Source: Limosilactobacillus oris (GTDB taxonomy: Bacteria > Bacillota > Bacilli > Lactobacillales > Lactobacillaceae). From it: a stretch of 64,000 bases of DNA. The DNA is taken from positions 992,001-1,056,000 of the forward strand of contig NZ_CP104398.1 in assembly GCF_025311495.1 (NCBI RefSeq), read 5' to 3'. Each line of letters starts with the position of its first letter. Position 1 is the first letter of the stretch. Under the pieces are notes generated by a model. It did not search any database. It was given only the letters and a program-made list of their open reading frames with translations, and was not told the origin of the DNA. Below, in pieces: positions 9,198 to 18,734 of this stretch. The translations under genes and the position numbers were made by a program.

Positions 9198-10826
9198 TTA
9201 ATACTTGGCTTCCCAGGTCATTTTTTCCACGGCCGTTTGGGCGTCTGTGATTCCCTCGCCGGCCAAGTCCTGGTCGATTGCCGACTGGGCAACCGTGATG
9301 GCAACCCGCTTCGAGAAGTCCGCTAGCTTCTCCACCGGCGGAAGGACGGCGGCCCCCGGCTGGTCAGGGTCGACAATGCCACTCAGGGCGTGCGCGGCGG
9401 CTGCAATCATCTCATCATTCAACAGCTTGGCTTGGGCGGCCAGGGCCCCAAAGCCAACTCCCGGGTAAATCAGGGCGTTATTGGCCTGACCAATGTGGTA
9501 ATCCACGCCGTCATAATTAATCGTTCCTGCCGGAATTCCGGTGGCAACTAGAGCCCGGCCAGCAGTCCACTTTAGCAGGTCAGCCGCCTTGGCTTCGGCC
9601 AGCTTAGTAGGGTTGGATAGTGGGAAAATTACTGGTCTCTTAGTGTGGGCCGCCATTTCCTTGACGACTGCTTCACTGAAGGCTCCCGGCTGGGTCGAGG
9701 TCCCGATCATGACGGTTGGGTGCACCGCCTTGACTACGGAAAGCAGGTCAGTCAGCTCACCCGCATTTGCAAATTCGGTCCGCTGACGGGTAAACAGTTT
9801 TTGCTTTGGGGTCAAACCCGGTGTGTCTTCGAAGAGGAGCCCTTGTTTATCAACCAGGTAGAAGCGCTTCTTCGCTTCCGCGGGTTCCATCCCCTGCCGA
9901 ATCAGTTCCTCATACAGCATCTTAGCGATTCCCATACCGGCAGTTCCGGCACCAAAGGTCAGGAAGGTCTGGTCGGTCAGCTTTTCCTTGGAGATGTTCA
10001 TGGCACCCAGGACCCCGGCGAGGGAAATGATCCCGGTACCCTGAATATCATCATTAAAGGTTAAAATCTGGTCCTGGTACTTATCGAGGATCCGGGCCGC
10101 GGTGCCCCGACCGAAATCTTCGAAGTGGAGCAGGCTCTTGGGGAAGAGTTTCTCAACTTTTTCGACGAAGCGGTCGATAAAGGCAAAGTACCGGTCGCCA
10201 CGAACCCGGTGCTGGCGGTTGCCAAGGTAGTTGGGATCATCCAGCAGCTGCTGGTTGTCGGTCCCGGCGTCAATCGATACCGGCAGGACCTGGGCCGGGT
10301 CAATGCCAGCGGCTGCGGTGTAGACCATCAGCTTTCCGACCGAAATATCGACCCCGTTGACACCCCAGTCACCAATTCCCAGGATTCCCTCCGCATCGGT
10401 GACCACGATCAGGCGAATATCACGACCGTCCGCGGCATCGGCCAGCTCCGTGGCAATGTCCTCCGGATGGTTGACATCCAGGTAGGCGGCATCCTGAGGC
10501 CGCAAGTAACGCTCATCGTACTGTTCGATGGACTCGGCAATTACTGGATCATAAACAATCGGCATGAATTCGGTAATGTGCTGCTTCATCAGGTAGAAAA
10601 ACAAGGTCCGGTTGGTATTGAAAATTTCCATCAGCAGGTGGCGCTTTTCAATTCCCGACGTCTTGGACTGGTACAAAGCGTAGATTTCTGCCGCCTGTTC
10701 TTCGATTGTTCGCACGTGGGTTGGCAGCAAGCCCAGCAGCCCCAGCTCACGTCGTTCCGCCACCGTAAACGCCGTTCCCTTATTCTTAAAGGGGTCATTC
10801 AAGATTTGCATTCCCTTACGCATCAT
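9198..10826 (-). CDS. mleS: malolactic enzyme
   Basis: 542 aa, the length of lactic-acid-bacterial MleS. It converts L-malate directly to L-lactate and CO2 with tightly bound NAD and Mn. Malic-enzyme family features: [22 protein letters not shown], the metal-site block [15 protein letters not shown], and a Rossmann [11 protein letters not shown]. Malic enzyme and malolactic enzyme are hard to separate by motif; the divergent MleR-type regulator and the full 541-542 aa length favour MleS. No mleP permease follows; the CitT-like permease nearby could supply malate. RBS GAGAGGG precedes the start. Confidence 0.88.
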   Translation of the reverse strand: MMRKGMQILNDPFKNKGTAFTVAERRELGLLGLLPTHVRTIEEQAAEIYALYQSKTSGIEKRHLLMEIFNTNRTLFFYLMKQHITEFMPIVYDPVIAESIEQYDERYLRPQDAAYLDVNHPEDIATELADAADGRDIRLIVVTDAEGILGIGDWGVNGVDISVGKLMVYTAAAGIDPAQVLPVSIDAGTDNQQLLDDPNYLGNRQHRVRGDRYFAFIDRFVEKVEKLFPKSLLHFEDFGRGTAARILDKYQDQILTFNDDIQGTGIISLAGVLGAMNISKEKLTDQTFLTFGAGTAGMGIAKMLYEELIRQGMEPAEAKKRFYLVDKQGLLFEDTPGLTPKQKLFTRQRTEFANAGELTDLLSVVKAVHPTVMIGTSTQPGAFSEAVVKEMAAHTKRPVIFPLSNPTKLAEAKAADLLKWTAGRALVATGIPAGTINYDGVDYHIGQANNALIYPGVGFGALAAQAKLLNDEMIAAAAHALSGIVDPDQPGAAVLPPVEKLADFSKRVAITVAQSAIDQDLAGEGITDAQTAVEKMTWEAKY

Positions 10827-10876
10827 AGTGTCACTATCCCTCTCTAATCTTTCTTCTTATGCAATTAACGATTCTC

Positions 10877-10906
10877 ATCATAAGAGGGCCACTAATTTAT
10901 AGTCAA
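10877..10906 (-). promoter_or_regulatory. mleS promoter
   Basis: Minus-strand TTGACT -35 (10901-10906) and TATGAT -10 (10877-10882) with an 18-nt spacer. Confidence 0.65.
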
Positions 10907-10919
10907 ACTTATGTTACAC

Positions 10920-10936
10920 TATCAATAAAGTTGATA
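10920..10936. promoter_or_regulatory. LysR-type (MleR) binding site
   Basis: Inverted repeat TATCAA-N5-TTGATA containing TCAATAAAGTTGA, a T-N11-A LysR box, centred about 60 bp upstream of the expected mleS transcription start. That is the usual activation position for this family. Confidence 0.6.
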
Positions 10937-10973
10937 TACCAGGCTTCGATTACTGATCTAGGGGGATTTATTT

Positions 10974-11855
10974 ATGAAGATCAAGGATCTTGAATACTAC
11001 CAAAAATTAGTCGAATACCAAAATTTTTCTCAGGTTGCTGCTCACTTCCAGGTCAGCCAGCCGACAATCACGATGGCCATTCAGCGCTTAGAAAAGGACT
11101 TTGGCAGTGCCTTTTTCATCCGGGACCACGTTCATAAGCAGCTGCACATCACACCAGCGGGCCAGCAGTTTGCCAACCACGTTACGGTCATCCTTAACGA
11201 ACTCCGGGTGGCCCGGGAAGAAATTGCACGGACCCAGTCGACCCGGATTCGCTTTGGCCTACCGCCAATTATCGGCAACTACTACTTTCCCCCGCTCACC
11301 CCGATGCTGATGCGGGCCAAGCTGATGTCCCACCTCGATACCTATGAACACGGCTCCAAGGAGCTGTTGCGGATGCTGGAACAGGGCCAGCTGGACATTG
11401 CCCTCCTCGGCTCTCTAGAAGCCCTCCGCCAGGCCCGCCTGCACACCCAGGAATTTGCCCGCTATCCTTTTAAGGTCATCGTCGGCAAGAACCACCCGCT
11501 GGCCCGTCAGAAGAAGGTCTCTTTTGCTGCTCTTAAAAATGAACGTTTCATCGTTCCAGGAAGCGAATTTTTCCACGAACAGGCTTTCAAGCAGATGTGC
11601 CATAACGCCCATTTTCGCCCGAAGGTTCTTTTCCGCACACCCGACATCCACGTAATTAAGGCGATGGTGGCCGAAAATCTGGGGATTTCATTTCTGACCC
11701 AGCTGGCAATTGTCCCAAGTGACGATGTTGTTGTCCTCGCAATCACCGACGACGACCAGCCGACTTTCAGACTTTCACTGGCGACTCGGGAAACCGAGGT
11801 TCTCTCGGCCGACCAGCAAAAACTCTGGCAGCTATTGACGGAACAGGCGAAATAA
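10974..11855 (+). CDS. mleR: LysR-family regulator of malolactic fermentation
   Basis: 293 aa. The N-terminal winged helix (residues 1-60, DLEYYQKLVEYQNFSQVAAHF then QPTITMAIQRLEKDFG) is followed by a LysR substrate domain. Divergent from mleS, with a T-N11-A palindrome between them, it is placed to activate mleS in response to malate, as described for MleR of Lactococcus and Oenococcus. RBS is a weak GGGGGATT about 6 nt before the ATG. Confidence 0.85.
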   Translation: MKIKDLEYYQKLVEYQNFSQVAAHFQVSQPTITMAIQRLEKDFGSAFFIRDHVHKQLHITPAGQQFANHVTVILNELRVAREEIARTQSTRIRFGLPPIIGNYYFPPLTPMLMRAKLMSHLDTYEHGSKELLRMLEQGQLDIALLGSLEALRQARLHTQEFARYPFKVIVGKNHPLARQKKVSFAALKNERFIVPGSEFFHEQAFKQMCHNAHFRPKVLFRTPDIHVIKAMVAENLGISFLTQLAIVPSDDVVVLAITDDDQPTFRLSLATRETEVLSADQQKLWQLLTEQAK

Positions 11856-12116
11856 ACCCGTAATGACTAATAAGAGCCGTTAATCATATAGCAAGTTTTT
11901 TCGGTGAATAACATCTCAGGCTTAGTAGGGACACTGGTTTTGTCGTCACGAAAACAATCTCCAGTGTAATGACGTCTTGGTAAAAGTAACGACTGGGGGT
12001 AGAAATATCATTCACCAGGGTATCCCCAGGAAGCGCAGCAGCAGCAAACCAATCAGATGAACAAGATATTCCCGGGGCGGCAAGCCAATCTCCCGGGTAA
12101 CAGCAAACCTGACCGT
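11856..12116. other. intergenic stretch with possible gene remnant
   Basis: No intact gene. On the minus strand 12012-12113 reads as 34 codons to a stop, including REIGLPPREYLVHL, which resembles the end of AraC-family DNA-binding domains (usually GLSPREYL); this may be a remnant but is short. An imperfect inverted repeat pairs ACACTGG near 11929 with CCAGTGT near 11967. Confidence 0.3.
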
Positions 12117-12154
12117 AAAAAGGAGGTGCATAACTAGTTATGCACCTCCCTTTT
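12117..12154. terminator. bidirectional terminator between mleR and ppi
   Basis: Near-perfect stem AAGGAGGTGCATAAC / TTATGCACCTCC with A and T runs on either side; ends 3 nt from the cyclophilin stop. Confidence 0.85.
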
Positions 12155-12156
12155 AA

Positions 12157-12744
12157 CTATTCTTCAATTGTAATTTCGTTCATCATAACGTCTTTCTTTG
12201 GCTTATCCATGCCATCCCGGTCGACCTTGCTAATTTTTTCAACAATCTCCATCCCGGAAATCACCTGGCCAAAGACGGTGTGCCGGTGGTCCAGCCATGG
12301 CGTGCCGCCCGTTTCCTTGTAGTGATCAATTATCTCCTGCGGGTAACCAACCATCTTCATCTGCTCCAGCATATTTGCGGGCACCCGGCTAGCGGACACG
12401 ATGAAGAATTGACTGCCGTTCGTGTTCGGGCCGGCGTTAGCCATGGACAAGGCACCATTAAAGTTGAAAAGCTGGTCGCTGAACTCGTCTTCGAAGGCCT
12501 CGCCATAGATGCTTTCACCACCGCGGCCGGTACCAGTAGGATCCCCGCCCTGGATCATAAAGTCGGGAATCACCCGGTGAAAAAGCACCCCGTTGTAGTA
12601 GCCCTTCTTGGCAAGCTCGACAAAGTTCTTAACGGTCTTCGGTGCCAGCTTAGCAAAGAGCTGCACTTTGACCTCCCCTAAGCTAGTCTTGATCGTTGCC
12701 TGGGGCCCCTCCGCCTTGGTTAAATCAAGTTGTGGATAATCCAT
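12157..12744 (-). CDS. cyclophilin-type peptidyl-prolyl cis-trans isomerase
   Basis: 195 aa single cyclophilin domain without signal peptide, so cytoplasmic. Typical blocks: [19 protein letters not shown] with the catalytic Arg, [21 protein letters not shown], and HTVFGQV near the end. It assists proline isomerisation during folding. Monocistronic, with its own terminator. The product is PpiB-like. Confidence 0.93.
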   Translation of the reverse strand: MDYPQLDLTKAEGPQATIKTSLGEVKVQLFAKLAPKTVKNFVELAKKGYYNGVLFHRVIPDFMIQGGDPTGTGRGGESIYGEAFEDEFSDQLFNFNGALSMANAGPNTNGSQFFIVSASRVPANMLEQMKMVGYPQEIIDHYKETGGTPWLDHRHTVFGQVISGMEIVEKISKVDRDGMDKPKKDVMMNEITIEE

Positions 12745-12793
12745 GTCTATTCCTCATTTCTCTTATTAATAATCACTATCTTAGCAAACATCG

Positions 12794-13840
12794 TTATTCT
12801 TTGCTAACCCGGAGCACGCAGGCACCCTTGATGTTGCCACCCTTAACGTGGCGGAGGGCCTGGTCCGCCTGCTCAAACGGGTACTTCGTCACGGCTGGTT
12901 CAATGTCGAGCCGGTCCGCCAGGGTCAAGAATTCCTCTCCGTCCCGCCGCGTGTTGCTTTCCACACTGGTCAGCGTCTTTTCGTGAAAAAGGTAGTCCTG
13001 GTAATTCAGCGTTGGTACATCCGACATGTGGATACCGGCAAGAGCCAGGGTTCCCCCGGGAACAAGGCTCGCTAACGCCGGCAGGACCATTCCGCCAACG
13101 GGGGCAAACATAATTGCGGAATCCAGTGGCACTGGTGACGGGTCATAGGCCCCCTGCGCCGAGGCACAGCCTAGCTCAAGGGCAAACTTCTGGGCATCCT
13201 TGCCACGGGTAAAGACGTGGACTTCAATCCCCTGAGCCAGGGCAATTTGGGCCGTAATGTGTGCGGATCCGCCAAAGCCGTACAGGCCCAAGTGCCCACC
13301 GGCAGGAACGTTCGCCCGTTCGAAGGCCCGGTAGCCAATGATGCCCGCGCACAATAGCGGCGCCGCGGTTAAGGAATCGAAACGTTCCGGAATCCGGTAG
13401 GCAAAGCCTTCTGGAACAGTTACGTACTCGGCATAGCCGCCGTCATGATCCCAGCCGGTGTAAACGGAGTGGGGGCACAGGTTTTCGTGACCAGACCGGC
13501 AGAACTTGCAGACCCCACAGGCATGCCGAAACCACGGAATCCCAATCCGTTCACCAAGGGCAAAGCGTTGGGTTTCCGGTCCCTGGGCAACGACCCGCCC
13601 AACGATTTCATGCCCTGGTGTCACGTGTTCACGGTGAACTGGCAGGTCCCCCTCCGTGACGTGGAGGTCGGTATGACAAACCCCACAGGTCAAGACCTTA
13701 ACCAGCACTTCTCCACGGCCAGGCGTCGGGACGGGTTTCTCCACCAGTTTAAGCGGTGCCCGGTCGCCGTCGACCGGCCCCGGAGTGGTGACCGCCCACG
13801 CCCGCATCGTTTCCGGAATCGTTTCGTTTTGTTCTGTCAT
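12794..13840 (-). CDS. zinc-dependent alcohol dehydrogenase (AdhP/AdhA-like)
   Basis: 348 aa medium-chain dehydrogenase. Catalytic zinc ligands in CGVCHTD (Cys52) and GHE (His77, Glu78); structural zinc site CGVCKFCRSGHENLC; Rossmann segment GLYGFGGSAH. Overall similarity is to the prokaryotic propanol-preferring/AdhA group that oxidises primary alcohols or reduces aldehydes with NAD(P). The ORF can begin at a TTG at 13846; the ATG at 13840, about 9 nt after AAAGAGAG, is preferred. Substrate cannot be set from sequence. Confidence 0.85.
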   Translation of the reverse strand: MTEQNETIPETMRAWAVTTPGPVDGDRAPLKLVEKPVPTPGRGEVLVKVLTCGVCHTDLHVTEGDLPVHREHVTPGHEIVGRVVAQGPETQRFALGERIGIPWFRHACGVCKFCRSGHENLCPHSVYTGWDHDGGYAEYVTVPEGFAYRIPERFDSLTAAPLLCAGIIGYRAFERANVPAGGHLGLYGFGGSAHITAQIALAQGIEVHVFTRGKDAQKFALELGCASAQGAYDPSPVPLDSAIMFAPVGGMVLPALASLVPGGTLALAGIHMSDVPTLNYQDYLFHEKTLTSVESNTRRDGEEFLTLADRLDIEPAVTKYPFEQADQALRHVKGGNIKGACVLRVSKE

Positions 13841-13912
13841 CTGCAACGCTCTCTTTCATCATTGAATTAAGTTCATTGTACCCCACTGACGCGTCGTGTT
13901 AAGTTTCTTTTC

Positions 13913-15466
13913 CTATTCGTAGTGCCGCTGCAAGCTGGTAATTGCCGCTCCCCAGTGTTCCTGAACCGCGGCAATATCGAGGGGCTGGTTGAGTGTCAAA
14001 TCATCCTTAGCAGCCTGTGTCAAACCAGTCGGGCCGCCAATATCCTCAATGATTCCCCGGCCAAACCCCGCCAGAAGTTTTGCCCGGTCACCATTAGAAC
14101 GGCGGGGTACGCCAGAGGTTGCCACCAGCCGGATGATAAATTTCCAGGAATCACCAAAGTCGTAGTTAAGGGTCAGCTGGTCACCCGCCTTAAATTCGCC
14201 AAGCCAGTGCTTTGTCAGGCTGGCCGTCTCTTCATAGCCGCTGTCCAAAAGCGGCAGCTGGTAGCCAGTTGTCCCCGCCCAGAGGTCAAAGAGGTGGTTG
14301 CCCCGGACGTTAAAGAGCGTAAGGACCTGAAAACACAACTTGTCGAGGCGGGTATCCCCGCTAACCTCAAATTCCCGCCACATCTGCGGGGAATAATCGG
14401 CTAGTTCGACCCGCACGCGGAAGTTTTGCCGGGCCACATCAAGGGGCCGCCGCACGTTCTGCCGCTGCCGGTCAAATTGCAGTTGAATCCGTCGCAGCAA
14501 CTGCTGCAAGTGGTAGGTCCGCTGCTGAGAATGGAGGGCGTCCCAGCCCTGAGCCACCGCCTGGTTAAACTGGCTGAAGTCATCGTCACTAAACAGCTGC
14601 TGCGCCCGCATAAAACGAGCAAACTCACGCAAGCCGGTCGCAATACCCTTCAAGGCCGTGTCAGAAATGTTTTCATCTTGTCGTTCATCATAGTGGAGGA
14701 GGTAATAATACGGTAAGGCCAAGTCATCCAGGGGCGAGATCCCGTTCGCCTCACAAAATGAACAGTAGTCCGCGGCCACGTCAACATCCCTGTCAATAAT
14801 CTGGTCACTTTTGCCATGACGATCGAGCAAGCGGCGGTAGTCCGTCAAGAACTGCTGGTTGACTGCCACCGCGTTCATAATATCGTTTAAGGATGAGGAG
14901 CGGTAGAGGTAGGTGCGGTTATGCTCGTTAAAGTCGGGATGGGCTGGCAAGTGAAAGTTCATCATCGCGTAGTCTTCAAAGAAGTCCATGATTGGCAGCT
15001 TTTCTCCTGATACCGGATCCTTCTTCCAGGTCTCCTCCGCCAGCTGTAAAGCGAGTTCGGCATTGCTAGGCTGCTTGCTCCAGTCGATTGTCCCCTGATG
15101 GTCGTTTAACAGGTCAGCGTAATTCTGGAGGTAGCGGGCCGCCGCCGTGTTGACTCCCCTTTCAAAGCTCACGGTGGCAAACTGAGCGTTGCGAATCAGG
15201 CTGATTTTCGCGTGCGGAATCGGTGAAAGCTCCAGCAGGGCGAGAAATTGGCGCTTAAACGCCGCCATGAACGACCGGGAATCATTAAAGCGCTGGGGGT
15301 GGCGCACGATTACAGGCAGGGCTAGTTGGTTATTCATAACAATCATGAAGTCACCCGTCACCCGAACCGACCAGTTTTGTGCATTACCCAGCTGGCCCTT
15401 GAACCGTGCCCGCGTGTTAACGTGCAGGTGTTGGGCGAGCAAATCGTCTACTGCAATAATCACCAT
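13913..15466 (-). CDS. conserved protein with pRiA4b ORF-3-like domain
   Basis: 517 aa, no signal peptide or membrane helix. The C-terminal part (about residues 345-450) matches the plasmid pRiA4b ORF-3-like family: a RVELADYSPQMWREFEV strand, a DKLCFQVLTLF helix and the hallmark YDFGDSW. The N-terminal approximately 130 residues resemble the small DUF6933 domain (QNWSVRVTGDF). The role of both is unknown. Start chosen at the ATG at 15466 because AAGGAG lies 8 nt upstream; an earlier in-frame start at 15484 has no such site. Divergent from the DUF2252 gene. Confidence 0.7.
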   Translation of the reverse strand: MVIIAVDDLLAQHLHVNTRARFKGQLGNAQNWSVRVTGDFMIVMNNQLALPVIVRHPQRFNDSRSFMAAFKRQFLALLELSPIPHAKISLIRNAQFATVSFERGVNTAAARYLQNYADLLNDHQGTIDWSKQPSNAELALQLAEETWKKDPVSGEKLPIMDFFEDYAMMNFHLPAHPDFNEHNRTYLYRSSSLNDIMNAVAVNQQFLTDYRRLLDRHGKSDQIIDRDVDVAADYCSFCEANGISPLDDLALPYYYLLHYDERQDENISDTALKGIATGLREFARFMRAQQLFSDDDFSQFNQAVAQGWDALHSQQRTYHLQQLLRRIQLQFDRQRQNVRRPLDVARQNFRVRVELADYSPQMWREFEVSGDTRLDKLCFQVLTLFNVRGNHLFDLWAGTTGYQLPLLDSGYEETASLTKHWLGEFKAGDQLTLNYDFGDSWKFIIRLVATSGVPRRSNGDRAKLLAGFGRGIIEDIGGPTGLTQAAKDDLTLNQPLDIAAVQEHWGAAITSLQRHYE

Positions 15467-15601
15467 TACCAGCTCCTTTTCCATAGTTACTCTTATTGTG
15501 GCAGATAACCATTATCAAAACAAATATTGTTTACCAACTTAACGAAAATGCTAAAATGGGAATTACTAGCACCAACGCAAGCGCGGAAAGGAAGTCTACC
15601 C

Positions 15602-16999
15602 ATGACTAATCCTAATTTAGATATCTTTGACTTAAAACGGTTGCAGCTACACCAGAGTAAGCAGGAACTGGAACGCACCGGCCGCAACATCCAGCAAAAG
15701 GTGACCAGCCAGGACCTGAGTACCTTCGTCCCCGTCGACCGGGACCCCGTGGCAGCCATCCAGATGACCGAATCTAAAATGATTCCCGAACTGCTACCCC
15801 TGCGTCACCAACGGATGCTGGCAAGCCAATTTGCCTTTTTTCGGGGTACCGCGGAATTGATGGAACGCGATTTAAAAGAGCAGCACCAGAGCAATATCCC
15901 CATCGTCATCAGTGGGGACGCCCACGTCAATAACTTTGGCTTCTATGCCTCACCGGAACGACAACTGCTCTTTGGCCTCAACGACTTTGACGAATCCCGA
16001 ATCGGCAACTGGGAGAGTGACCTGAAACGCCTCCTGGTCAGCGCCGAACTGGTCGGGGAAGAAAACGGCTTTAACCGCGACGCCCTCAAGGAACTTCTCA
16101 AGCTAACGACCAGGACCTACCGGCACGCTATTAAACGGGCCAACTGGATGACCCTCTCCGAAATTTTTTATTCTTCCTTTGAAATCAACGACATAGTCAC
16201 TACCATCAACGCCCTCGGTGATGGCAACGCGGAAATGAATTACCGGCTCGAGAAAATTATGAAGAAGAGCCAGCACAGCAACTCCGAAGAAATCGTCCAA
16301 AAGATGGGGACCACCAACGAACTCGGCCAGCTGGTCTTCAAGGATAACCCGCCGCGGGCCAAGCATCTCGGCCCCCTCCTCTACCAGCAGGTGGTAGCAG
16401 GCTACAACTTCTACCGGCAAAACGCCCGCGAAGACGTCCGAGTCCTGCTCGCCAACTTCCATATTTCCGATATTATCCGTTACAGTGTCGGAGTTGGCAG
16501 CTTTGGGACTCGTTGCTACCTAATCATGCTGACCGGGCTGGACGGCAGCCACATCGTCCTTCAAGTCAAGGAGGCCCTTCCCCTTCGTTACAACCTCCTC
16601 AGCTTGCAGGTTCAAGAAGCAATTCACAATGGAATCCGGGCTGGGCGCCGAATCGTCACCGCCCAGCGGGTCCTGCAATCAAGTTCGGATCCCTTCCTGG
16701 CAAGTACCCGTTTTGGCGGCCGCAGCTATTACGTTCGCCAATTCCGTGACATGAAGGAATCAATCAACGTCAGCAAGCTGGACCTGGATAGTTTCCAGCT
16801 CTACTGTCAGGTCTGCGCCCTCCTGCTCGCCATGGCCCATTCCCAAAGTCCGACCTCGCCGATGATCCGCGGCTACCTCAAGCACCAAAAAGTTCTTGAT
16901 GAAGGGCTGGCCAACTGGTCATTGCAGTATGTTAAACAAGTCATCATGGACTACCAGGCTTTCAAACAGGCTGTTCAGAAAGACAAACAGCAACGTTAA
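15602..16999 (+). CDS. DUF2252 family protein (kinase-like fold inferred)
   Basis: 465 aa from the ATG at 15602 (GGAAAGGAAG upstream); the longer ORF from 15527 overlaps the promoter region. The sequence has the DUF2252 pattern: FVPVDRDPVA, the FRGTAELM block, ISGDAHVNNFGFY and LNDFDES. The GDAHVNN and NDFD pair resembles the catalytic loop and metal-binding Asp of aminoglycoside-phosphotransferase-like kinases, so a small-molecule or protein kinase activity is possible; this is inference. Substrate unknown. Confidence 0.75.
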   Translation: MTNPNLDIFDLKRLQLHQSKQELERTGRNIQQKVTSQDLSTFVPVDRDPVAAIQMTESKMIPELLPLRHQRMLASQFAFFRGTAELMERDLKEQHQSNIPIVISGDAHVNNFGFYASPERQLLFGLNDFDESRIGNWESDLKRLLVSAELVGEENGFNRDALKELLKLTTRTYRHAIKRANWMTLSEIFYSSFEINDIVTTINALGDGNAEMNYRLEKIMKKSQHSNSEEIVQKMGTTNELGQLVFKDNPPRAKHLGPLLYQQVVAGYNFYRQNAREDVRVLLANFHISDIIRYSVGVGSFGTRCYLIMLTGLDGSHIVLQVKEALPLRYNLLSLQVQEAIHNGIRAGRRIVTAQRVLQSSSDPFLASTRFGGRSYYVRQFRDMKESINVSKLDLDSFQLYCQVCALLLAMAHSQSPTSPMIRGYLKHQKVLDEGLANWSLQYVKQVIMDYQAFKQAVQKDKQQR

Positions 17000-17343
17000 A
17001 CTAAACGGGAGTGGGAAATGGGGCTGTGACATAAGCCCGATTACTTTAATAAAAAGCGAACAGCGCAGTTAGCCTATTGGTTTTCCACGTTATCTTTATA
17101 ATAGTTAAGAACTAGCAAGAGGCTGGGAATTAACTCAACCTCTTTAATATTTTAAAGTTAGTAATGCCTCAGCGCAGTAGCCGGCTGGCAGTTCAAACGC
17201 TGATAAATCAGCGTTTGACCAACCTAGCCATCCTTGCGGAGGTTTGAAGACAAACGCCCCAAATCGGCTAGCAAGCTGATTTGGGGCGTTTGTCTGGCGC
17301 TTAGCAAGTCAGTAAGGATGGCTAGGTTGGTCCCACTCCGGCC
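17000..17343. repeat. intergenic repeat, copy A
   Basis: Non-coding stretch made of modules found elsewhere in the window. 17034-17080 (GGCTGTGACATAAG ... CGAACAGCGCAGT) matches the reverse strand near 28570-28615. 17110-17245 is about 95% identical by eye to the reverse complement of 37555-37705. 17248-17295 is an 18-bp perfect stem (AGACAAACGCCCCAAATC) with a 12-nt loop. The trailing GGATGGCTAGGTTGGT recurs in inverted form within the same copy. Confidence 0.85.
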
Positions 17344-17520
17344 TTAATTGGGGTCATTTTTCTTCCCGTCATCCTTGCCGTAGCGTTCCTGTTCGCTAAT
17401 CATGCTGCTCTTGCGCTTATGTTTATTGATAAACTCATCCTCCGCCGCAAAAATCTTTAGAAAGTCCATAAAGTTGCGGTGAAAGCTAGCCTTGAAACAG
17501 GGCCACCAGTTTGTTTTCAT
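17344..17520 (-). CDS. small basic protein of unknown function
   Basis: 58 aa: begins MKTNWWPCFKASFHRNF and ends in a highly charged tail (RYGKDDGKKNDPN). Start fixed by a strong GGGAGGAGG 6-10 nt before the ATG; an in-frame earlier start would lie inside that site. The N-terminal Trp/Phe-rich, basic, potentially amphipathic stretch followed by a charged tail could suit a membrane-surface peptide, but I recognise no family. Convergent with nothing; divergent from galM. Confidence 0.6.
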   Translation of the reverse strand: MKTNWWPCFKASFHRNFMDFLKIFAAEDEFINKHKRKSSMISEQERYGKDDGKKNDPN

Positions 17521-17596
17521 CTTCCAACCTCCTCCCATTCATTTTAGCGCACTAGCAATTATCCTAGGAAAAATGTGGTAAAATGTTAAGTAAATG

Positions 17597-17610
17597 TTAA
17601 AACGCTTACT
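17597..17610 (+). promoter_or_regulatory. candidate cre site before galM
   Basis: TTAAAACGCTTACT, two mismatches from the CcpA cre consensus WTGNAANCGNWNNCW, between a TAAAAT -10-like hexamer and the AAGGAGG site of galM; suggests carbon catabolite control. Confidence 0.4.
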
Positions 17611-17630
17611 TACAAGGAGGACAATTTCAG

Positions 17631-18668
17631 ATGGAAATCGTAAAAGTACCTTTTGGCAAGTTTAACGGCCAGCCCGTTACCAAGTTTGTTTTGGTCAATG
17701 ACCACGGCGTCCAAGCCGGGATCCTCGACTTTGCCGGCCTGCTGCAATCGTTTAAGGTGCCAACCAAGGACGGCGGATTAGCTGACATGGTCTTAACTTC
17801 AGAAAACCTGGACGAGTTTACCGGCAACGGCTTTTGTACCAACCGGCTGATTGGCCGGGTTGCGGGCCGGATTGCCGACGGTAAATTCCAAATTGACGGC
17901 CAGGAATACCAAGTAGAACAAAACGAGGGCAAAAACACCCTTCACGGTGGCAAAAACGGCTTCTACAATCACATCTGGCACGTCGACGGCACGAAGCTAA
18001 CTGACGACGCCGTTTCAGTGACACTCAGCTTGACCCTGACCGAAGAAATGGATACTTTCCCGGGGAAGATGCATGTTGTTGCTACCTACACCTTGGATAA
18101 CGACGACAACCTGAGCCTGCAATTTAGTGCCACTAGCGACGCCAATACGCTCTTCAACCCAACTAACCACACCTACTGGAACCTTTCCAAGGCCGCAACG
18201 CCAACAATTGATGACCTAACACTCTACGTTAACTCCAGCCACCACCTGGCGGTCGACGACGGCAAGATTCCAACCGGTGAAAAGGTCGCCAACGCCGGTA
18301 CCCCATTTGACTTCAGCAAGCCGACTAAGCTGGCGGAGGCCCTCCAGCCAATGGCCGCGACCAAGGAAAATGGTTTTGACGACATCTGGGAAGTAGAACC
18401 AAGTCTGGAGAAACCAGTAGCCGTCCTGGCCGATCCGGAAAGCGGCCGCAAGATGAGCCTCTACTCCGACCGGAACGGGCTGGTAATGTACACGATGAAC
18501 TCCAACGACCCGACGGTTTACAACCATGGTGAGGTTCAACCCCACAGTGGGATCGCCATGGAAGCCCAAACCCTATCGGACACGCCGCACCACCCAGAGT
18601 TCGGCAACGTTGATCTCCACCCAGGTGAAGAAAAGACCTACACCATTAAGTGGCACGTTGAATACTAA
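17631..18668 (+). CDS. galM: galactose mutarotase (aldose 1-epimerase)
   Basis: 345 aa, the usual GalM length. Interconverts the alpha and beta anomers of galactose/glucose, feeding galactokinase. Family markers: the NRLIGRVAGRI block, NTLHGGKNGF with a catalytic His, the NPTNHTYWNL His motif and GENFDD-like ENGFDDIW with HSGIAMEAQ near the end. Strong AAGGAGG ribosome site. It stands alone, without galK/galT alongside. Confidence 0.93.
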   Translation: MEIVKVPFGKFNGQPVTKFVLVNDHGVQAGILDFAGLLQSFKVPTKDGGLADMVLTSENLDEFTGNGFCTNRLIGRVAGRIADGKFQIDGQEYQVEQNEGKNTLHGGKNGFYNHIWHVDGTKLTDDAVSVTLSLTLTEEMDTFPGKMHVVATYTLDNDDNLSLQFSATSDANTLFNPTNHTYWNLSKAATPTIDDLTLYVNSSHHLAVDDGKIPTGEKVANAGTPFDFSKPTKLAEALQPMAATKENGFDDIWEVEPSLEKPVAVLADPESGRKMSLYSDRNGLVMYTMNSNDPTVYNHGEVQPHSGIAMEAQTLSDTPHHPEFGNVDLHPGEEKTYTIKWHVEY

Positions 18669-18683
18669 GCACGTTTTAAGCAT

Positions 18684-18731
18684 AAGCAAAAGCTCCGCAT
18701 CCCAATCCCTGGTTTGCGGAGCTTTTGCTTT
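18684..18731. terminator. bidirectional terminator galM / dacA
   Basis: Stem AAGCAAAAGCTCCGCA pairing with TGCGGAGCTTTTGCTT (16 bp) between convergent genes. Confidence 0.9.
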
Positions 18732-18734
18732 CCC

